Below, piece after piece: positions 49,507 through 60,304 of a DNA stretch of 64,000 nucleotides. The notes below the pieces were generated by a model. That model saw only the letters and a program-made list of their open reading frames with translations, had not been told where the DNA came from and searched no databases. A program made the translations under genes and the position numbers. Numbering within the stretch: the stretch's first letter is position 1; each line of letters starts with the position of its first letter. This DNA comes from Providencia huaxiensis. GTDB taxonomy: Bacteria > Pseudomonadota > Gammaproteobacteria > Enterobacterales > Enterobacteriaceae. The stretch spans positions 62,001 through 126,000 of the forward strand of contig NZ_CP031123.2 of assembly GCF_002843235.3 (NCBI RefSeq), written 5' to 3'.

Positions 49507-50670
49507 TTGATTAAGTCAGCTATATTGGTTCTGGAAGACGGAACCCAATTCCACGGGCGTGCTATCGGTGCAGAAGGCGCTGCTGTTGGAGAAGTCGTTT
49601 TCAACACGTCGATGACCGGATATCAAGAAATAATTACAGACCCTTCCTATTCCCGCCAAATTGTTACTCTCACTTATCCCCATATTGGTAATGTCGGCAC
49701 TAATGCTGATGACGAAGAATCTCCAAATGTTCATGCGCAAGGCTTAGTCATTCGTGACTTACCATTGGTTTACAGTAACTTCCGCGGGCAAGAAGGGTTA
49801 TCCGAATATCTAAAACGCCATAACGTCGTGGCGATTGCGGATATCGATACACGTAAATTGACACGTTTACTGAGAGAAAAAGGCGCACAAAACGGTTGTA
49901 TCATTGCGGGTGATAACCCTGATGTTGCACTCGCATTGGAAAAAGCGCGTAGTTTTTCAGGTTTGAATGGGTTGGATTTGGCAAAAGAAGTCTGCACTAA
50001 AGAGATTTATAACTGGTCCCAAGGTTCATGGACGCTGGAAAATGGCCAGCAAGGCGCGAAAACCGCGGAAGAACTCCCTTTACATGTTGTCGCTTATGAC
50101 TTCGGTGCGAAGCGTAATATCTTACGTATGTTAGTTGATCGCGGCTGTCGTTTAACGGTGGTGCCAGCAGCAACATCCGCAGAAACCGTATTGGCGATGA
50201 ACCCCGATGGTATTTTCTTATCGAATGGTCCTGGTGACCCGGCCCCTTGTGATTATGCAATCAAAGCAATTGAAACCTTTTTAACCACAGAAATCCCCGT
50301 ATTTGGTATTTGTTTAGGTCACCAATTACTTGCTCTGGCTAGCGGAGCCAATACCATGAAAATGAAGTTTGGCCATCATGGTGCTAACCATCCTGTTAAA
50401 GATTTAGACAAAGATGTGGTGATGATCACGGCGCAAAACCATGGTTTTGCGGTTGATGAATCGACACTTCCCGACACACTGCGCGTGACTCACAAGTCAC
50501 TGTTTGATGGAACATTGCAAGGTATTCACCGTACGGATAAACCTGCATTTAGTTTTCAAGGCCACCCAGAAGCAAGTTCAGGGCCACATGATGCGGCAAA
50601 TTTATTCGACCATTTTATTGAGTTAATTAATGAATACCGCCAAAACACCCCTCGTCAAAACGCACAATAA
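49507..50670 (+). CDS. carA: Carbamoyl-phosphate synthase small subunit
   Basis: CarA is the glutamine amidotransferase subunit that passes ammonia to CarB for carbamoyl phosphate, the shared precursor of arginine and pyrimidines. From TTG 49507 it has 387 residues (E. coli 382). Conserved parts are [16 protein letters not shown] at the start and the class I GATase nucleophile in [12 protein letters not shown], with the His/Glu pair in [13 protein letters not shown]. The TTG start is chosen because GGAGG lies 5 bases upstream and E. coli carA uses the same codon; the frame opens earlier but inside the ArgR box. carB starts 15 bases downstream. Confidence 0.97.
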   Translation: MIKSAILVLEDGTQFHGRAIGAEGAAVGEVVFNTSMTGYQEIITDPSYSRQIVTLTYPHIGNVGTNADDEESPNVHAQGLVIRDLPLVYSNFRGQEGLSEYLKRHNVVAIADIDTRKLTRLLREKGAQNGCIIAGDNPDVALALEKARSFSGLNGLDLAKEVCTKEIYNWSQGSWTLENGQQGAKTAEELPLHVVAYDFGAKRNILRMLVDRGCRLTVVPAATSAETVLAMNPDGIFLSNGPGDPAPCDYAIKAIETFLTTEIPVFGICLGHQLLALASGANTMKMKFGHHGANHPVKDLDKDVVMITAQNHGFAVDESTLPDTLRVTHKSLFDGTLQGIHRTDKPAFSFQGHPEASSGPHDAANLFDHFIELINEYRQNTPRQNAQ

Positions 50671-50685
50671 TCGGGAGCAAGAGAA

Positions 50686-53600
50686 ATGGCAAAACGTACT
50701 GATATAAAAAGCATTCTGATTTTAGGTGCCGGCCCAATTGTGATTGGCCAGGCATGTGAATTTGACTACTCAGGTGCTCAAGCGTGTAAAGCATTGCGTG
50801 AAGAAGGCTATCGCGTAATCTTAGTTAACTCGAACCCTGCGACTATTATGACTGACCCAGAAATGGCAGATGCAACTTACATCGAGCCGATTCACTGGGA
50901 AGTTGTGCGTAAAATCATTGAAAAAGAGCGCCCTGATGCCGTTCTACCGACTATGGGCGGCCAAACGGCATTAAACTGTGCGCTTGAATTAGAACGTAAA
51001 GGTGTTTTGGCTGAGTTTGGCGTGACCATGATTGGGGCGACCGCTGATGCAATTGATAAAGCAGAAGATCGCCAACGTTTTGATAAAGCAATGAAAAAAA
51101 TCGGCTTGGGCACAGCACGCTCAGGTATCGCACATAATATGGAAGAAGCTTATGCCGTTGCAGATGCGGTCGGCTTTCCCTGTATTATTCGCCCATCATT
51201 TACGATGGGGGGGACCGGTGGCGGTATCGCCTATAACCGCGAAGAGTTTGAAGAAATCTGTACTCGCGGTTTAGATTTATCCCCGACTAACGAGTTATTG
51301 ATTGATGAGTCGCTGATTGGTTGGAAAGAATATGAAATGGAAGTTGTCCGCGATAAAAAAGACAACTGTATTATCGTCTGTTCCATTGAAAACTTCGATG
51401 CGATGGGGATCCACACGGGTGACTCTATCACCGTCGCGCCAGCTCAAACATTGACCGATAAAGAATACCAAATCATGCGTGACGCATCGATGGCCGTATT
51501 GCGTGAAATCGGCGTTGAAACAGGTGGCTCTAACGTTCAGTTCGCGGTTAACCCTAAAGATGGGCGCTTAATTGTTATTGAAATGAACCCGCGGGTTTCA
51601 CGTTCATCGGCACTTGCCTCTAAAGCGACAGGCTTCCCAATCGCTAAAATTGCAGCGAAATTAGCTGTCGGTTATACCCTTGATGAGTTAATGAATGACA
51701 TCACCGGTGGCCGTACCCCTGCATCATTCGAACCTTCCATTGACTACGTTGTGACAAAAATTCCGCGCTTTAACTTTGAAAAATTTGCGGGCACGAATGA
51801 CCGGCTCACAACGCAAATGAAATCGGTTGGCGAAGTGATGGCTATTGGTCGCACATTCCAAGAATCAATGCAAAAAGCGTTACGTGGGTTAGAAGTGGGG
51901 GCAACAGGCTTCGACCCGAAAGTGGCTCAAGAAGACCCTGAAGCACTGACTCGTATCCGTCGTGAACTAAAAGATGCCGGTGGAGAGCGTATTTGGTTCG
52001 TTGCGGATGCATTCCGTGCGGGTCTTTCTGTTGATGGTGTTTTCAATTTAACCAATATTGACCGCTGGTTCTTAGTGCAAATCGAAGAACTGGTACGTTT
52101 AGAAGAAGAAGTGGCTGAATTAGGTATCAATGGCCTGACTAAAGACTTCTTACGTGTACTCAAACGGAAAGGTTTTGCAGATGCCCGTTTAGCTAGTCTA
52201 GTAGGGGTTTCTGAAGCAGAACTGCGTAAATTACGTCAAGGTTATGATTTACATCCTGTATATAAACGTGTTGATACCTGTGCGGCAGAATTTGCAACAG
52301 ATACGGCTTATATGTATTCCACTTATGAAGATGAGTGCGAGTCAAACCCAAATAATGCTAAACCGAAGGTGATGGTATTAGGTGGTGGGCCAAACCGGAT
52401 TGGGCAAGGGATTGAATTTGACTATTGCTGCGTGCATGCATCTTTAGCGTTACGCGAAGACGGCTATGAAACCATCATGGTCAACTGTAATCCTGAAACC
52501 GTTTCAACTGACTATGACACCTCAGACCGTCTCTATTTCGAACCTGTCACCCTTGAAGATGTGCTGGAAATTGTGCGTATCGAGCAGCCAAAAGGTGTGA
52601 TTGTGCAATATGGTGGCCAAACACCATTAAAATTAGCTAGAGCGTTGGAAGCAGCAGGTGTTCCTGTTATTGGTACGAGCCCAGATGCCATTGACCGCGC
52701 AGAAGATCGTGAACGTTTCCAGCAAGCCGTTAATCGCTTGAACTTGAAGCAACCAGAGAACGCAACTGTCACAGCGATTGAGCAAGCTGTTGAAAAAGCG
52801 GCAGGGATCGGTTACCCACTGGTGGTTCGCCCATCCTATGTGTTAGGTGGTCGTGCGATGGAAATTGTATATGACGAAATCGATTTACGTCGCTATTTCC
52901 AAACCGCGGTAAGTGTCTCTAACGATGCGCCAGTACTACTTGACCGCTTTTTAGACGATGCCATTGAAGTTGACGTAGATGCGATTTGTGACGGTGAGAT
53001 GGTGCTGATTGGCGGTATCATGGAGCACATTGAGCAAGCTGGCGTACACTCTGGTGACTCTGCATGTTCACTCCCTGCATATACACTTAGCCAAGAAATC
53101 CAAGATGTGATGCGCGAACAAGTTCGCAACCTTGCCTTCGAGTTACGTGTGCGTGGCTTGATGAACGTGCAGTTTGCCGTCAAAAATAACGAAGTTTATT
53201 TAATCGAAGTCAATCCACGTGCCGCAAGGACAGTACCTTTCGTGTCTAAAGCAACAGGTGTGCCATTAGCGAAGGTTGCCGCGCGTGTGATGGTGGGGCA
53301 AACCTTGACACAGCAAGGGGTGACGGAAGAAGTTATTCCACCATACTACTCTGTGAAAGAGGTGGTACTGCCATTCAATAAATTCCCTGGTGTTGACCCA
53401 ATTCTTGGGCCTGAAATGCGTTCAACAGGCGAAGTCATGGGTGTCGGCCGGACATTTGCAGAAGCATTCGCTAAAGCGATGTTAGGTAGCAGCTCGACCA
53501 TGAAAAAATCTGGTCGCGCGCTGTTGTCTGTTCGTGAAGGTGATAAAACAAAAGTTGTCGATTTAGCCGCTAAGTTGTTAAAACATGGCTTTGAGCTAGA

Positions 53601-53907
53601 TGCGACTCACGGTACTGCGATTGTGCTAGGAGAGGCTGGTATTAACCCGCGCCTCGTCAATAAGGTTCATGAAGGTCGTCCACACATTCAAGATAGAATT
53701 AAGAATGGTGAATATGACTACATTGTGAATACTACTGCTGGCCGCCAAGCCATTGAGGACTCAAAATTAATTCGCCGCAGTGCATTGCGTTATAAAGTTC
53801 ATTATGACACGACGTTGAATGGCGGGTTTGCCACTACGATGTCGCTCAGTGCAGACCCAACCGATACGGTGATCTCTGTACAAGAAATGCATAAATTAAT
53901 TAAGTAA
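50686..53907 (+). CDS. carB: Carbamoyl-phosphate synthase large subunit
   Basis: CarB makes carbamoyl phosphate from bicarbonate, ammonia and two ATP. It has 1073 residues, as in E. coli. The two homologous synthetase halves each have an ATP-grasp domain: [22 protein letters not shown] with [16 protein letters not shown], and [19 protein letters not shown] with [16 protein letters not shown]. The C-terminal allosteric domain ends [25 protein letters not shown] precedes ATG 50686. It is the second gene of carAB and is followed by a terminator. Confidence 0.99.
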   Translation: MAKRTDIKSILILGAGPIVIGQACEFDYSGAQACKALREEGYRVILVNSNPATIMTDPEMADATYIEPIHWEVVRKIIEKERPDAVLPTMGGQTALNCALELERKGVLAEFGVTMIGATADAIDKAEDRQRFDKAMKKIGLGTARSGIAHNMEEAYAVADAVGFPCIIRPSFTMGGTGGGIAYNREEFEEICTRGLDLSPTNELLIDESLIGWKEYEMEVVRDKKDNCIIVCSIENFDAMGIHTGDSITVAPAQTLTDKEYQIMRDASMAVLREIGVETGGSNVQFAVNPKDGRLIVIEMNPRVSRSSALASKATGFPIAKIAAKLAVGYTLDELMNDITGGRTPASFEPSIDYVVTKIPRFNFEKFAGTNDRLTTQMKSVGEVMAIGRTFQESMQKALRGLEVGATGFDPKVAQEDPEALTRIRRELKDAGGERIWFVADAFRAGLSVDGVFNLTNIDRWFLVQIEELVRLEEEVAELGINGLTKDFLRVLKRKGFADARLASLVGVSEAELRKLRQGYDLHPVYKRVDTCAAEFATDTAYMYSTYEDECESNPNNAKPKVMVLGGGPNRIGQGIEFDYCCVHASLALREDGYETIMVNCNPETVSTDYDTSDRLYFEPVTLEDVLEIVRIEQPKGVIVQYGGQTPLKLARALEAAGVPVIGTSPDAIDRAEDRERFQQAVNRLNLKQPENATVTAIEQAVEKAAGIGYPLVVRPSYVLGGRAMEIVYDEIDLRRYFQTAVSVSNDAPVLLDRFLDDAIEVDVDAICDGEMVLIGGIMEHIEQAGVHSGDSACSLPAYTLSQEIQDVMREQVRNLAFELRVRGLMNVQFAVKNNEVYLIEVNPRAARTVPFVSKATGVPLAKVAARVMVGQTLTQQGVTEEVIPPYYSVKEVVLPFNKFPGVDPILGPEMRSTGEVMGVGRTFAEAFAKAMLGSSSTMKKSGRALLSVREGDKTKVVDLAAKLLKHGFELDATHGTAIVLGEAGINPRLVNKVHEGRPHIQDRIKNGEYDYIVNTTAGRQAIEDSKLIRRSALRYKVHYDTTLNGGFATTMSLSADPTDTVISVQEMHKLIK

Positions 53908-53927
53908 TTATTTAAAGTCATCTACAT

Positions 53928-53960
53928 AAGCCTCAGTATTCAATCTACTGGGGCTTTTTT
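53928..53960 (+). terminator. Terminator of carAB
   Basis: AAGCCTCAGTA pairs with TACTGGGGCTT (one wobble pair), followed by six T, 20 bases after the carB stop. Confidence 0.85.
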
Positions 53961-54055
53961 ATTGCTATTCTATAAAGCCATCTCCTGACGAGAGGGAAAT
54001 TGTCTGCTGATATAATGGATAAAATGGAATTTTAATAAAAAGTGCAAAGTGGTGA

Positions 54056-54086
54056 TTGACTCTCACGTAACGTGAGGCACTAACCT
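54056..54086 (+). promoter_or_regulatory. MerR-type promoter with palindromic operator
   Basis: TTGACT (54056-54061) and TAACCT (54081-54086) are 19 bp apart, the long spacer typical of MerR-activated promoters. The spacer carries the palindrome CTCACGTAACGTGAG (54062-54076). The downstream gene is itself a MerR-family regulator, so autoactivation is expected. Confidence 0.8.
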
Positions 54087-54110
54087 TAGTCGCAATTACA
54101 GGGGGAACAT

Positions 54111-55136
54111 ATGCTATTTCAAGTTGGTGAGATCGCGGAAAAAACAGGATTAACCATCCGTACACTTCATCATTATGAAGAAATTGGCTTATTGGTACCA
54201 ACTGCAAGAACCGATGCAGGTTATCGGCTTTACAACATGCAATGCATAGAGCGTTTAACGCAAATTCAATTGTTACGGCAAGTTGGAGTCAAACTGAAAA
54301 ACATCGGTGAATTATTGGATGGCCAGAGTGGAGATATGACGAGTTTGCTGCAAGAGCGAATTGCATTATTAACGGAACAAATGGAGCAAATGGCGATATT
54401 ACGTAATCGATTAGAGCAATTACACAGGCAAATGCAAACGGGGAATACTTTAACTCAGGCTGATTGGTTTTCTGTATTGGAGATGATGTCGATGTTTGAT
54501 AAATATTTTACCCCTCAAGAATTGGAACAATTGCCATTATATACAGCGCATACGCTGAAAAACCAAGAGTGGCAACAGCGCGTAGCAACGGTAAGCAAAC
54601 TGATGGAACAAGGTGCAACACCTCAATCTACAGAGGTACAACAAATTGCACATGAATGGATGACAGCGTTAGAAAGAGATACTGGAGGAAATCCTGATTT
54701 TTTTGCACGACTGAATCAAATTCATTTATCGGATAACACGTTAGCTTATTCATCAGGCATTTCTGTTGCAATGATCCAATTTGTTGCAGAGGGTTTTAGT
54801 GAATACCAATTATCACTGTTTAAACCCCATTTAACAGCGGAGCAATTTGCTTTTGTTCAGCAACATTATTTTGCTTCAGGGCAGGTGTGGCCTGAGTTAA
54901 TTGCGGGTTTATATAATGCATTAAAAGCCCAAAAATCCCCAGATTCACCTGAAGTACAACAATTAGCGCAAACATGGTTAACGATGTTCAACCAGTTTAC
55001 GGGGGAAGATCCTGAGCTACAAGAGAGAATTCGGGCTATTTATCGTGAAGATCCCAAAATTTCTCAAGGGACATGGATGACTGCAGAAATTGGTCAGTAC
55101 TTATTTTTTGCTATTAGTAGTTTGGTGACGGAATAA
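54111..55136 (+). CDS. MerR-family regulator with two TipAS-like ligand-binding domains
   Basis: A 341-residue regulator. The N-terminal MerR winged helix (FQVGEIAEKTGLTIRTLHHYEEIGLL, about 3-28) and coiled coil (about 75-110) are followed by two similar helical TipAS-like halves: PQSTEVQQIAHEWMTALERDTGGNP and PDSPEVQQLAQTWLTMFNQFTGEDP align with each other. TipAS domains trap peptide antibiotics; the Klebsiella albicidin-binding protein AlbA has such a duplicated form, so a role in drug binding and self-induction is plausible. GGGGGA lies 6 bases before ATG 54111, and the MerR-type operator lies immediately upstream. No target gene is adjacent other than itself. The ligand is unknown. Confidence 0.85.
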   Translation: MLFQVGEIAEKTGLTIRTLHHYEEIGLLVPTARTDAGYRLYNMQCIERLTQIQLLRQVGVKLKNIGELLDGQSGDMTSLLQERIALLTEQMEQMAILRNRLEQLHRQMQTGNTLTQADWFSVLEMMSMFDKYFTPQELEQLPLYTAHTLKNQEWQQRVATVSKLMEQGATPQSTEVQQIAHEWMTALERDTGGNPDFFARLNQIHLSDNTLAYSSGISVAMIQFVAEGFSEYQLSLFKPHLTAEQFAFVQQHYFASGQVWPELIAGLYNALKAQKSPDSPEVQQLAQTWLTMFNQFTGEDPELQERIRAIYREDPKISQGTWMTAEIGQYLFFAISSLVTE

Positions 55137-55141
55137 ACCAA

Positions 55142-55163
55142 ATGGCCGCTAACTAGCGGCCAT
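55142..55163. terminator. Bidirectional hairpin between the MerR gene and yghB
   Basis: ATGGCCGCT pairs perfectly with AGCGGCCAT around an AACT loop between convergent genes. T-tracts are weak on both sides. Confidence 0.6.
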
Positions 55164-55175
55164 TACTCGGTTATA

Positions 55176-55853
55176 TTATGATTTCTCTTTGCTACTCGAG
55201 AGCGCCTTGCGGTGTTTCCAATACATTACAATTGAACCAATTAGGCCACTAATCAGTAGGATAACTGGGATAATCATCAGCGCACTAATCACGATTTGCT
55301 CGTGTTCTTTCACAAAAGGAATTTGGTTTAGGGCATAGCCTAAGGTGACAATCAAACCAACCCATAGCAAACCACTTAGCCAGTTAAAAAACTGGAAACG
55401 GCGATGACTCAACTCAGATAACCCAGCGAGTAAAGGCAATATTGTTCTTACGAATGCGAGGAAGCGTCCTATAAGTAGGGCGTATAAGCCTTGCTTGTTA
55501 AACATATTGTTTGCTTTGGTGTGATATTCCTCTGGAATTTGGGCAAGCCAGCGCTTCACAACCTGAGTTTCACTTAGCCATCGGCCTTGTAGAAAACCTA
55601 TCCAACACCCTAAGCTTGCAGCGACTGTTAGTAACAATATAGTCGGAATAAAGTGTAAGACTCCCTTAGCAATCAATGCACCTGAAAGGATCAGCAAGGT
55701 ATCACCAGGTAGGAAAGCAGCGGGCAAAACGCCATTTTCTAAGACAATGACGACAAAAAGTACGGTATAAATAACCCAAAGTACTTCAGGGTTGGAGAGT
55801 TTAAGGAAATCGTGGTGCCAAAGCGCCAGTACGATTTCGCGTAGGACTTCCAT
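55176..55853 (-). CDS. yghB: DedA-family inner-membrane protein YghB
   Basis: A 225-residue DedA/SNARE-associated membrane protein (E. coli YghB 219), linked to lipid flipping, proton-motive force and cell division in E. coli, where yghB and yqjA are redundant. It has the signature [23 protein letters not shown], the F-x-R-x-x-P motif [18 protein letters not shown], and [14 protein letters not shown], closer to YghB than to YqjA. The neighbour metC supports YghB, since yghB-metC-exbBD is the E. coli order. The C-terminal tail is longer and Ser/Lys-rich. Confidence 0.9.
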   Translation of the reverse strand: MEVLREIVLALWHHDFLKLSNPEVLWVIYTVLFVVIVLENGVLPAAFLPGDTLLILSGALIAKGVLHFIPTILLLTVAASLGCWIGFLQGRWLSETQVVKRWLAQIPEEYHTKANNMFNKQGLYALLIGRFLAFVRTILPLLAGLSELSHRRFQFFNWLSGLLWVGLIVTLGYALNQIPFVKEHEQIVISALMIIPVILLISGLIGSIVMYWKHRKALSSSKEKS

Positions 55854-55956
55854 AATTATTCCTGTATCTGCATAAAAGCGAATTTCTTTATCATCTATAT
55901 TACAGGAAAAAAAGAGCTCAAGTTTGATTTGTTTGAAGAATTAATCATTTAGTGAA

Positions 55957-55993
55957 AAAATTGCAGGAAACATTTAACGCAGCTCCTGCAATT
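55957..55993 (-). terminator. Terminator of metC
   Basis: AATTGCAGGA pairs with TCCTGCAATT (10 bp). On the minus strand the stem is followed by TTTTTT, suiting metC, which ends at 56012. Confidence 0.75.
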
Positions 55994-56011
55994 AATATAT
56001 TGATTTTTAAT

Positions 56012-57196
56012 TTAAATTCTTTCGAAAGCTAATTGTAAGTCGTGAATTAAATCATCGGTGTGCTCTAGGCCTATATGCACTCGGAAGAAGGTTCCTTCTT
56101 TTGGTGAAAAATCATACTGCCGCATATTGAGTAAATCTTCTTTTTGGTATCCCAAAATTAGCGACTCAAAACCACCCCATGAATAACCCATTTTAAAATG
56201 ATTAAAATTATCAAGAAAAGCGGTAAATTGCTCAGTGGTTAAGCGTGATTTTAGTTGGAAAGAGAAAAGGCCATTAGCACCTGTAAAATCACGGATAAAG
56301 AATTCATGGCCAGGTGAATTCTCTAGTGCAGGGTGAAATACCTGTTCAACTTCAGGGCGTTGTTGTAACCAGTTAGCGACTTGTAAGCTATTAATTTGAT
56401 GCTGCTTTAAGCGAGTCGGCAATGTATGTAGTCCTCGATTAGCCATATAAACGGTGTCTGGATCAGCCGTTTGGCCTAAGAGATATGAATTTTCGCGCAA
56501 TGTTTCAATACAGCGTTGGTTTGCCACAGCAAGGCCGAGCATACCGTCGGAATGGCCATTGATATATTTAGTTGCTGATTGGATTGATACGTCAACATCA
56601 AATAATAAAGGTTTAAGTAAAACACCAGCAGCCCAGGTGTTATCAATCATAATCACAATTTCAGGGGATTTCGCACGTATTGTCTTTACGATTGTCGGTA
56701 AATCATGAACTTCCATGGTGATAGAACCGGGGGACTCTAAGAATACAATACGCGTATTGGGCTGAATTAAATCAGCAATATTCATTCCTATGAGTGGGTC
56801 AAAATACGTGGTTTGGATATTTAGCTTAGTAAGGATATTGTCGCAAAAATTTTGGGTTGGATCATAAGCTGACCCTGTCACAAGGATATGTTCGCCAGCA
56901 GAAATAAAGGACAAAATGGCATTGGTAATTGCGGCAGCACCTGATGGGTAAAGGACACACCCTGCACCCGCTTCTAATTCAGTCATTGCTTCTTGAAAAG
57001 CGAAATGTGTTTGTGTCCCGCGACGCCCATAAAATAGTACGTTATTTGCGCGATGACGAGTTGCATGACGCTTTTCTTCAAGCGAATCAAAAATAATCGA
57101 AGAGGCTCGCTGAATAACAGGGTTTACCCCTTTTTGTGTGTATTTCGGGTTTCGCCCAATATGGACTAATTGTGTTTCAGGTTTTATGTCTGCCAT
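56012..57196 (-). CDS. metC: Cystathionine beta-lyase
   Basis: MetC is a PLP enzyme splitting cystathionine into homocysteine, pyruvate and ammonia in methionine synthesis. It has 394 residues (E. coli 395). The PLP Lys is in [18 protein letters not shown], and other family features are [18 protein letters not shown] and [14 protein letters not shown]. It starts at ATG 57196. Upstream a single weak met-box-like octamer (AGACGTTA) is seen near 57253, not enough to claim MetJ control. It is divergent from exbB, with a 412-bp gap. Confidence 0.96.
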   Translation of the reverse strand: MADIKPETQLVHIGRNPKYTQKGVNPVIQRASSIIFDSLEEKRHATRHRANNVLFYGRRGTQTHFAFQEAMTELEAGAGCVLYPSGAAAITNAILSFISAGEHILVTGSAYDPTQNFCDNILTKLNIQTTYFDPLIGMNIADLIQPNTRIVFLESPGSITMEVHDLPTIVKTIRAKSPEIVIMIDNTWAAGVLLKPLLFDVDVSIQSATKYINGHSDGMLGLAVANQRCIETLRENSYLLGQTADPDTVYMANRGLHTLPTRLKQHQINSLQVANWLQQRPEVEQVFHPALENSPGHEFFIRDFTGANGLFSFQLKSRLTTEQFTAFLDNFNHFKMGYSWGGFESLILGYQKEDLLNMRQYDFSPKEGTFFRVHIGLEHTDDLIHDLQLAFERI

Positions 57197-57608
57197 GATT
57201 TTTCCCTACACAGAATATGAACTGGTTAAACTTAGAGGTGATTTATACTAAGACGTTAAATGATCCTGATAGAAATGTAACTTGAGTATTCTTCAACTTT
57301 CAAACTGTAGGTAAATTTTATTTGTAAGATTGGGAATGAACATTTAATTGAACCGCGAATTATTAAGGAAAATAACCGCATAGTAGAGAAGGTCATGTTT
57401 GTCTAAACGCAAAAAAATATAAAAAAATCGCGAATACTAATGATAATTACTATCAATTCGCGCTGTGTTTGATATCATCAGCACCGTCTTTTTGAAAAGA
57501 GACGGACAGCGCGAGTCAAATTTCGCTTTTAAAGGTTAGTCGATGAATGGCACAATCATCGATATGAATTTTTTTATACAACACTAAAAAGAGAGTAAAG
57601 GCCAACTG
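57197..57608. other. metC-exbB divergent regulatory region
   Basis: 412 bp without a gene. It contains a Fur box nested in a larger inverted repeat (57429-57462), listed separately, and the divergent promoters of metC and exbB. Confidence 0.7.
57429..57462. promoter_or_regulatory. Fur box upstream of exbBD within a larger palindrome
   Basis: TGATAATTACTATCA (57441-57455) is a 7-1-7 Fur site with one mismatch between its arms. Perfect outer arms CGCGAAT (57429-57435) and ATTCGCG (57456-57462) surround the region. Iron control of exbBD by Fur is well known in enterics. Confidence 0.8.
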
Positions 57609-58550
57609 ATGCGTAAACTAACAGCTTCTATTCTATTGGCGTTCGGCTTGATGGGTACGGCAGTCGCTGAAACCACACCTGCAACAACACCAGCTGCGTC
57701 TCAAAATACACCATCAACACAACCAGCAGCAAATCCGGCTGCACCAACAACAACACCAAGTGCTGAAGTTTCATCAGTACCCGCTGAACCTGCACAAGGC
57801 GAAGCCGTGAACACAACTGTTGTTAATGAAAATATTGAAATTGCAACAGAAGCACCAACGGGTGGCTTTGACCAAGACTTATCTGTTTGGGGAATGTACC
57901 AAGGCGCAGATAACATTGTTAAAACAGTCATGATAGGGCTTGTTATTGCTTCTGTTATTACTTGGGCAATATTTTTCTCAAAAGGTTTAGAGATTTTAGT
58001 GGCTCGCCGCCGCTTAAAAGCAGAAGCGAAAGCAATTGCTGAGGTGAAGTCACTTGATGAAGCTGTCAGTATCGCAGAAGGTTTCAAAGCAAATAGCATT
58101 ACTCGTATGTTATTAAACGAAGCCGTTACTGAGCGAGCGTTATCAGCAAATAGCTCTGATTTATCAGGCACAAAAGAGCGCACATCATTCCGTCTAGAAA
58201 GGGCAGTTGCTGCTATTAGTCGTTATATGGGGCGTGGAAATGGTTATTTAGCTACTATTGGTGCGATTTCTCCATTCGTCGGTTTATTTGGAACTGTCTG
58301 GGGGATCATGAACAGCTTTATCGGGATTGCTCACTCACAAACGACTAACCTTGCGGTTGTTGCGCCAGGTATTGCAGAAGCGTTATTGGCGACAGCAATT
58401 GGTCTTATTGCCGCTATCCCTGCGGTTGTGATTTATAATATTTTTGCTCGAATGATTAACAACTATCGTGGTCAAGTAGGGGATGTCGCTGCTCAGTCTG
58501 CGTTGTTGCTGGGGCGTGATCTTGATCTGGCAAATAGCAAAGCAAGGTAA
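57609..58550 (+). CDS. exbB: TonB-system proton channel subunit ExbB, long form
   Basis: ExbB forms with ExbD the inner-membrane proton channel that energises TonB for uptake of siderophores and cobalamin. It has 313 residues, about 70 longer than E. coli ExbB (244). The extra part is a signal peptide (about 1-20) followed by a Pro/Ala/Thr-rich periplasmic segment (21-85). The core then has three transmembrane segments with the conserved MotA/TolQ region YLATIGAISPFVGLFGTVWGIMNSF (shown as the family motif) and AIGLIAAIPAVVIYN. It starts at ATG 57609. exbD follows after 5 bases. A Fur box lies about 150 bases upstream. Confidence 0.95.
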   Translation: MRKLTASILLAFGLMGTAVAETTPATTPAASQNTPSTQPAANPAAPTTTPSAEVSSVPAEPAQGEAVNTTVVNENIEIATEAPTGGFDQDLSVWGMYQGADNIVKTVMIGLVIASVITWAIFFSKGLEILVARRRLKAEAKAIAEVKSLDEAVSIAEGFKANSITRMLLNEAVTERALSANSSDLSGTKERTSFRLERAVAAISRYMGRGNGYLATIGAISPFVGLFGTVWGIMNSFIGIAHSQTTNLAVVAPGIAEALLATAIGLIAAIPAVVIYNIFARMINNYRGQVGDVAAQSALLLGRDLDLANSKAR

Positions 58551-58555
58551 TTATT

Positions 58556-58981
58556 ATGGCAATGCGTTTAGGTGACGAACAAGACGATAGCGGTGAAATG
58601 CATGAAATTAACGTAACACCTTTTATTGATGTTATGTTGGTTTTATTGATTATCTTTATGGTTGCAGCACCATTGGCAACAGTTGATATTAAAGTCGACT
58701 TACCCGCCTCGACAGCGAAGCCGCAACCACGTCCAGAAAAACCTGTATTTTTAACGGTGAAATCGGACAGCCAGCTTTTTATTGGTGACCAAGCTGTGAC
58801 AAAAGAACAGCTTGCTTCTACACTTGACCAAGCAACAAGTTCTAATAAGGAAACAACAATCTTTTTCCAAGCGGACAAGAGTGTTGATTATGAAACGATG
58901 ATGGATGTAATGAATGCATTGCGTCAATCAGGGTACTTGAAGATTGGTTTAGTCGGAATGGAAGCAACATCCTCAAAATAA
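58556..58981 (+). CDS. exbD: TonB-system proton channel subunit ExbD
   Basis: ExbD is the second subunit of the TonB-energising channel. It has 141 residues, as in E. coli. It has a short cytoplasmic N-terminus, one transmembrane segment (about 23-43) with the essential Asp25 (NVTPFIDVMLVLL), and a periplasmic domain. ATG 58556 lies 5 bases after the exbB stop, so they form one operon. A terminator follows about 20 bases downstream. Confidence 0.98.
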   Translation: MAMRLGDEQDDSGEMHEINVTPFIDVMLVLLIIFMVAAPLATVDIKVDLPASTAKPQPRPEKPVFLTVKSDSQLFIGDQAVTKEQLASTLDQATSSNKETTIFFQADKSVDYETMMDVMNALRQSGYLKIGLVGMEATSSK

Positions 58982-58998
58982 GCTAATTAAATCCTATA

Positions 58999-59036
58999 AG
59001 CGCGTTTTATCATTAAGGGTAAAACGCGTTTTTTAT
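58999..59036 (+). terminator. Terminator of exbBD
   Basis: CGCGTTTTA pairs with TAAAACGCG (9 bp), followed by six T. Confidence 0.85.
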
Positions 59037-59929
59037 TATCTAATGGTACCCAAAGTTATATCTGTCGCTTTTTAAACTCTCTTTCGGCACTCTTTTTGGA
59101 TATTCCATCGCATTTATTTACCTAATTAAATTTTTTTTAAAGAATTTTATTCTTATTTGACGCTCTTTATTCGTTATTTGATAAGATGAGTTGGCTATTG
59201 TATTCATTTTTTCACACTATTTTGGATACTTTTGTTTGTATTTCCTATAAATAATGATGAATCATATTAATTTTTATAATCAATATCTGTGTGTTCTTCA
59301 TTTTTCACCATAGTTTCTTCTATGGATATTACCTTTTTATTTATGTATACATTAGTTAGATTAATTTATTTCGCTGGTTTTTTCGTTCTAAAATGCGAGT
59401 TAAATAGCATATAAATACTGATTATTTTATCAATAACGATGCAATAAGATGGGAAACTTAATGAAAAATAAACCATGTTTCTAATAAGGATTTATAAAAA
59501 ATATCATTTTTAATCGATTTAGTGTATTCCATTATTTATTTTGTGGTTATTTTGTGTGGGAATATTAATCAAAAAGTGATTGTTTATCATAGAGCTGGTT
59601 ATTTTTGCTTTGATTTTTTAGAATAATAAAATTAAATTAAGTAAATACTACTAATAATTATAATTAAATAATATGTAAACATTATTAATGTTAAAGTGGT
59701 TTTATTATATTCAGAAAATATATTTGTAAAATTACTTAGTATATTCAATTAATATTAAATTTATTTTCAAGATTAAAATGAATTATTTTTTAGGAACAAT
59801 GTAAATTGTTTGTAATAACTTAATGATAGGTTAAATATTTTGCTGTCTTTTTGTGGTTTAACCTTATACTGTTGATTTTAATGGGTTTTTCATTCAATCC
59901 TGCATTGTTAAGTGAAAATAAAAAAACAC

Positions 59930-59957
59930 TTGCGCAACAAAGGTGTTTCGCTATAAT
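59930..59957 (+). promoter_or_regulatory. Orphan promoter with overlapping inverted repeat
   Basis: TTGCGC (59930-59935), 16-bp spacer and a perfect TATAAT (59952-59957). The arms AAACAC (59924-59929) and GTGTTT (59943-59948) flank the -35 region and could be an operator. No ORF follows directly. Confidence 0.55.
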
Positions 59958-59963
59958 GCAATC

Positions 59964-60304
59964 AATAACATTTAGAAACACTTTTAAATACTTTATTATA
60001 TTGAGTTATCTATTTTTATAATTTACTTAGCTAGGGAATCAATAAGGCCAATACTAATTTGGAAATAATACAAAGTTAGTGAATATTTAGGTCTTTGAAT
60101 TAAAAATAGATATAATTACTTAACAGGTAACTCAGTGAGTGTATTTATACCGTGATATAAGTGTTATTACTGGAGTCAAATGGGCTGACTACAGACTACG
60201 CATAGCAAGCGTCGCCGTAATACGGCAATTTCATATTATACTTTTTTATAGATAAAATAAGACTACACTTCCAGCGTTATCATTGAGATAACGCTTTTTT
60301 TTTA
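59964..60304 (+). ncRNA. Candidate small non-coding RNA
   Basis: Bounded by the promoter at 59930-59957 and the terminator at 60273-60304, with no open reading frame of note. Near its 3' part (60176-60235) base composition rises sharply and a short hairpin GCCGTAATACGGC (60212-60224) occurs. No known sRNA family was recognised. The actual 5' end could be nearer to the terminator. Confidence 0.35.
60273..60304 (+). terminator. Strong orphan terminator upstream of yedE
   Basis: AGCGTTATC pairs perfectly with GATAACGCT around a 5-base loop, followed by nine T. No gene ends nearby, since exbD ends 1.3 kb upstream with its own terminator, so it closes a non-coding transcript or acts as an attenuator for yedE. 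Confidence 0.85.

Noticed and set aside
57245..57275. MetJ operator upstream of metC
   Set aside because: Only one degenerate octamer (AGACGTTA) is visible; MetJ needs at least two adjacent met boxes.
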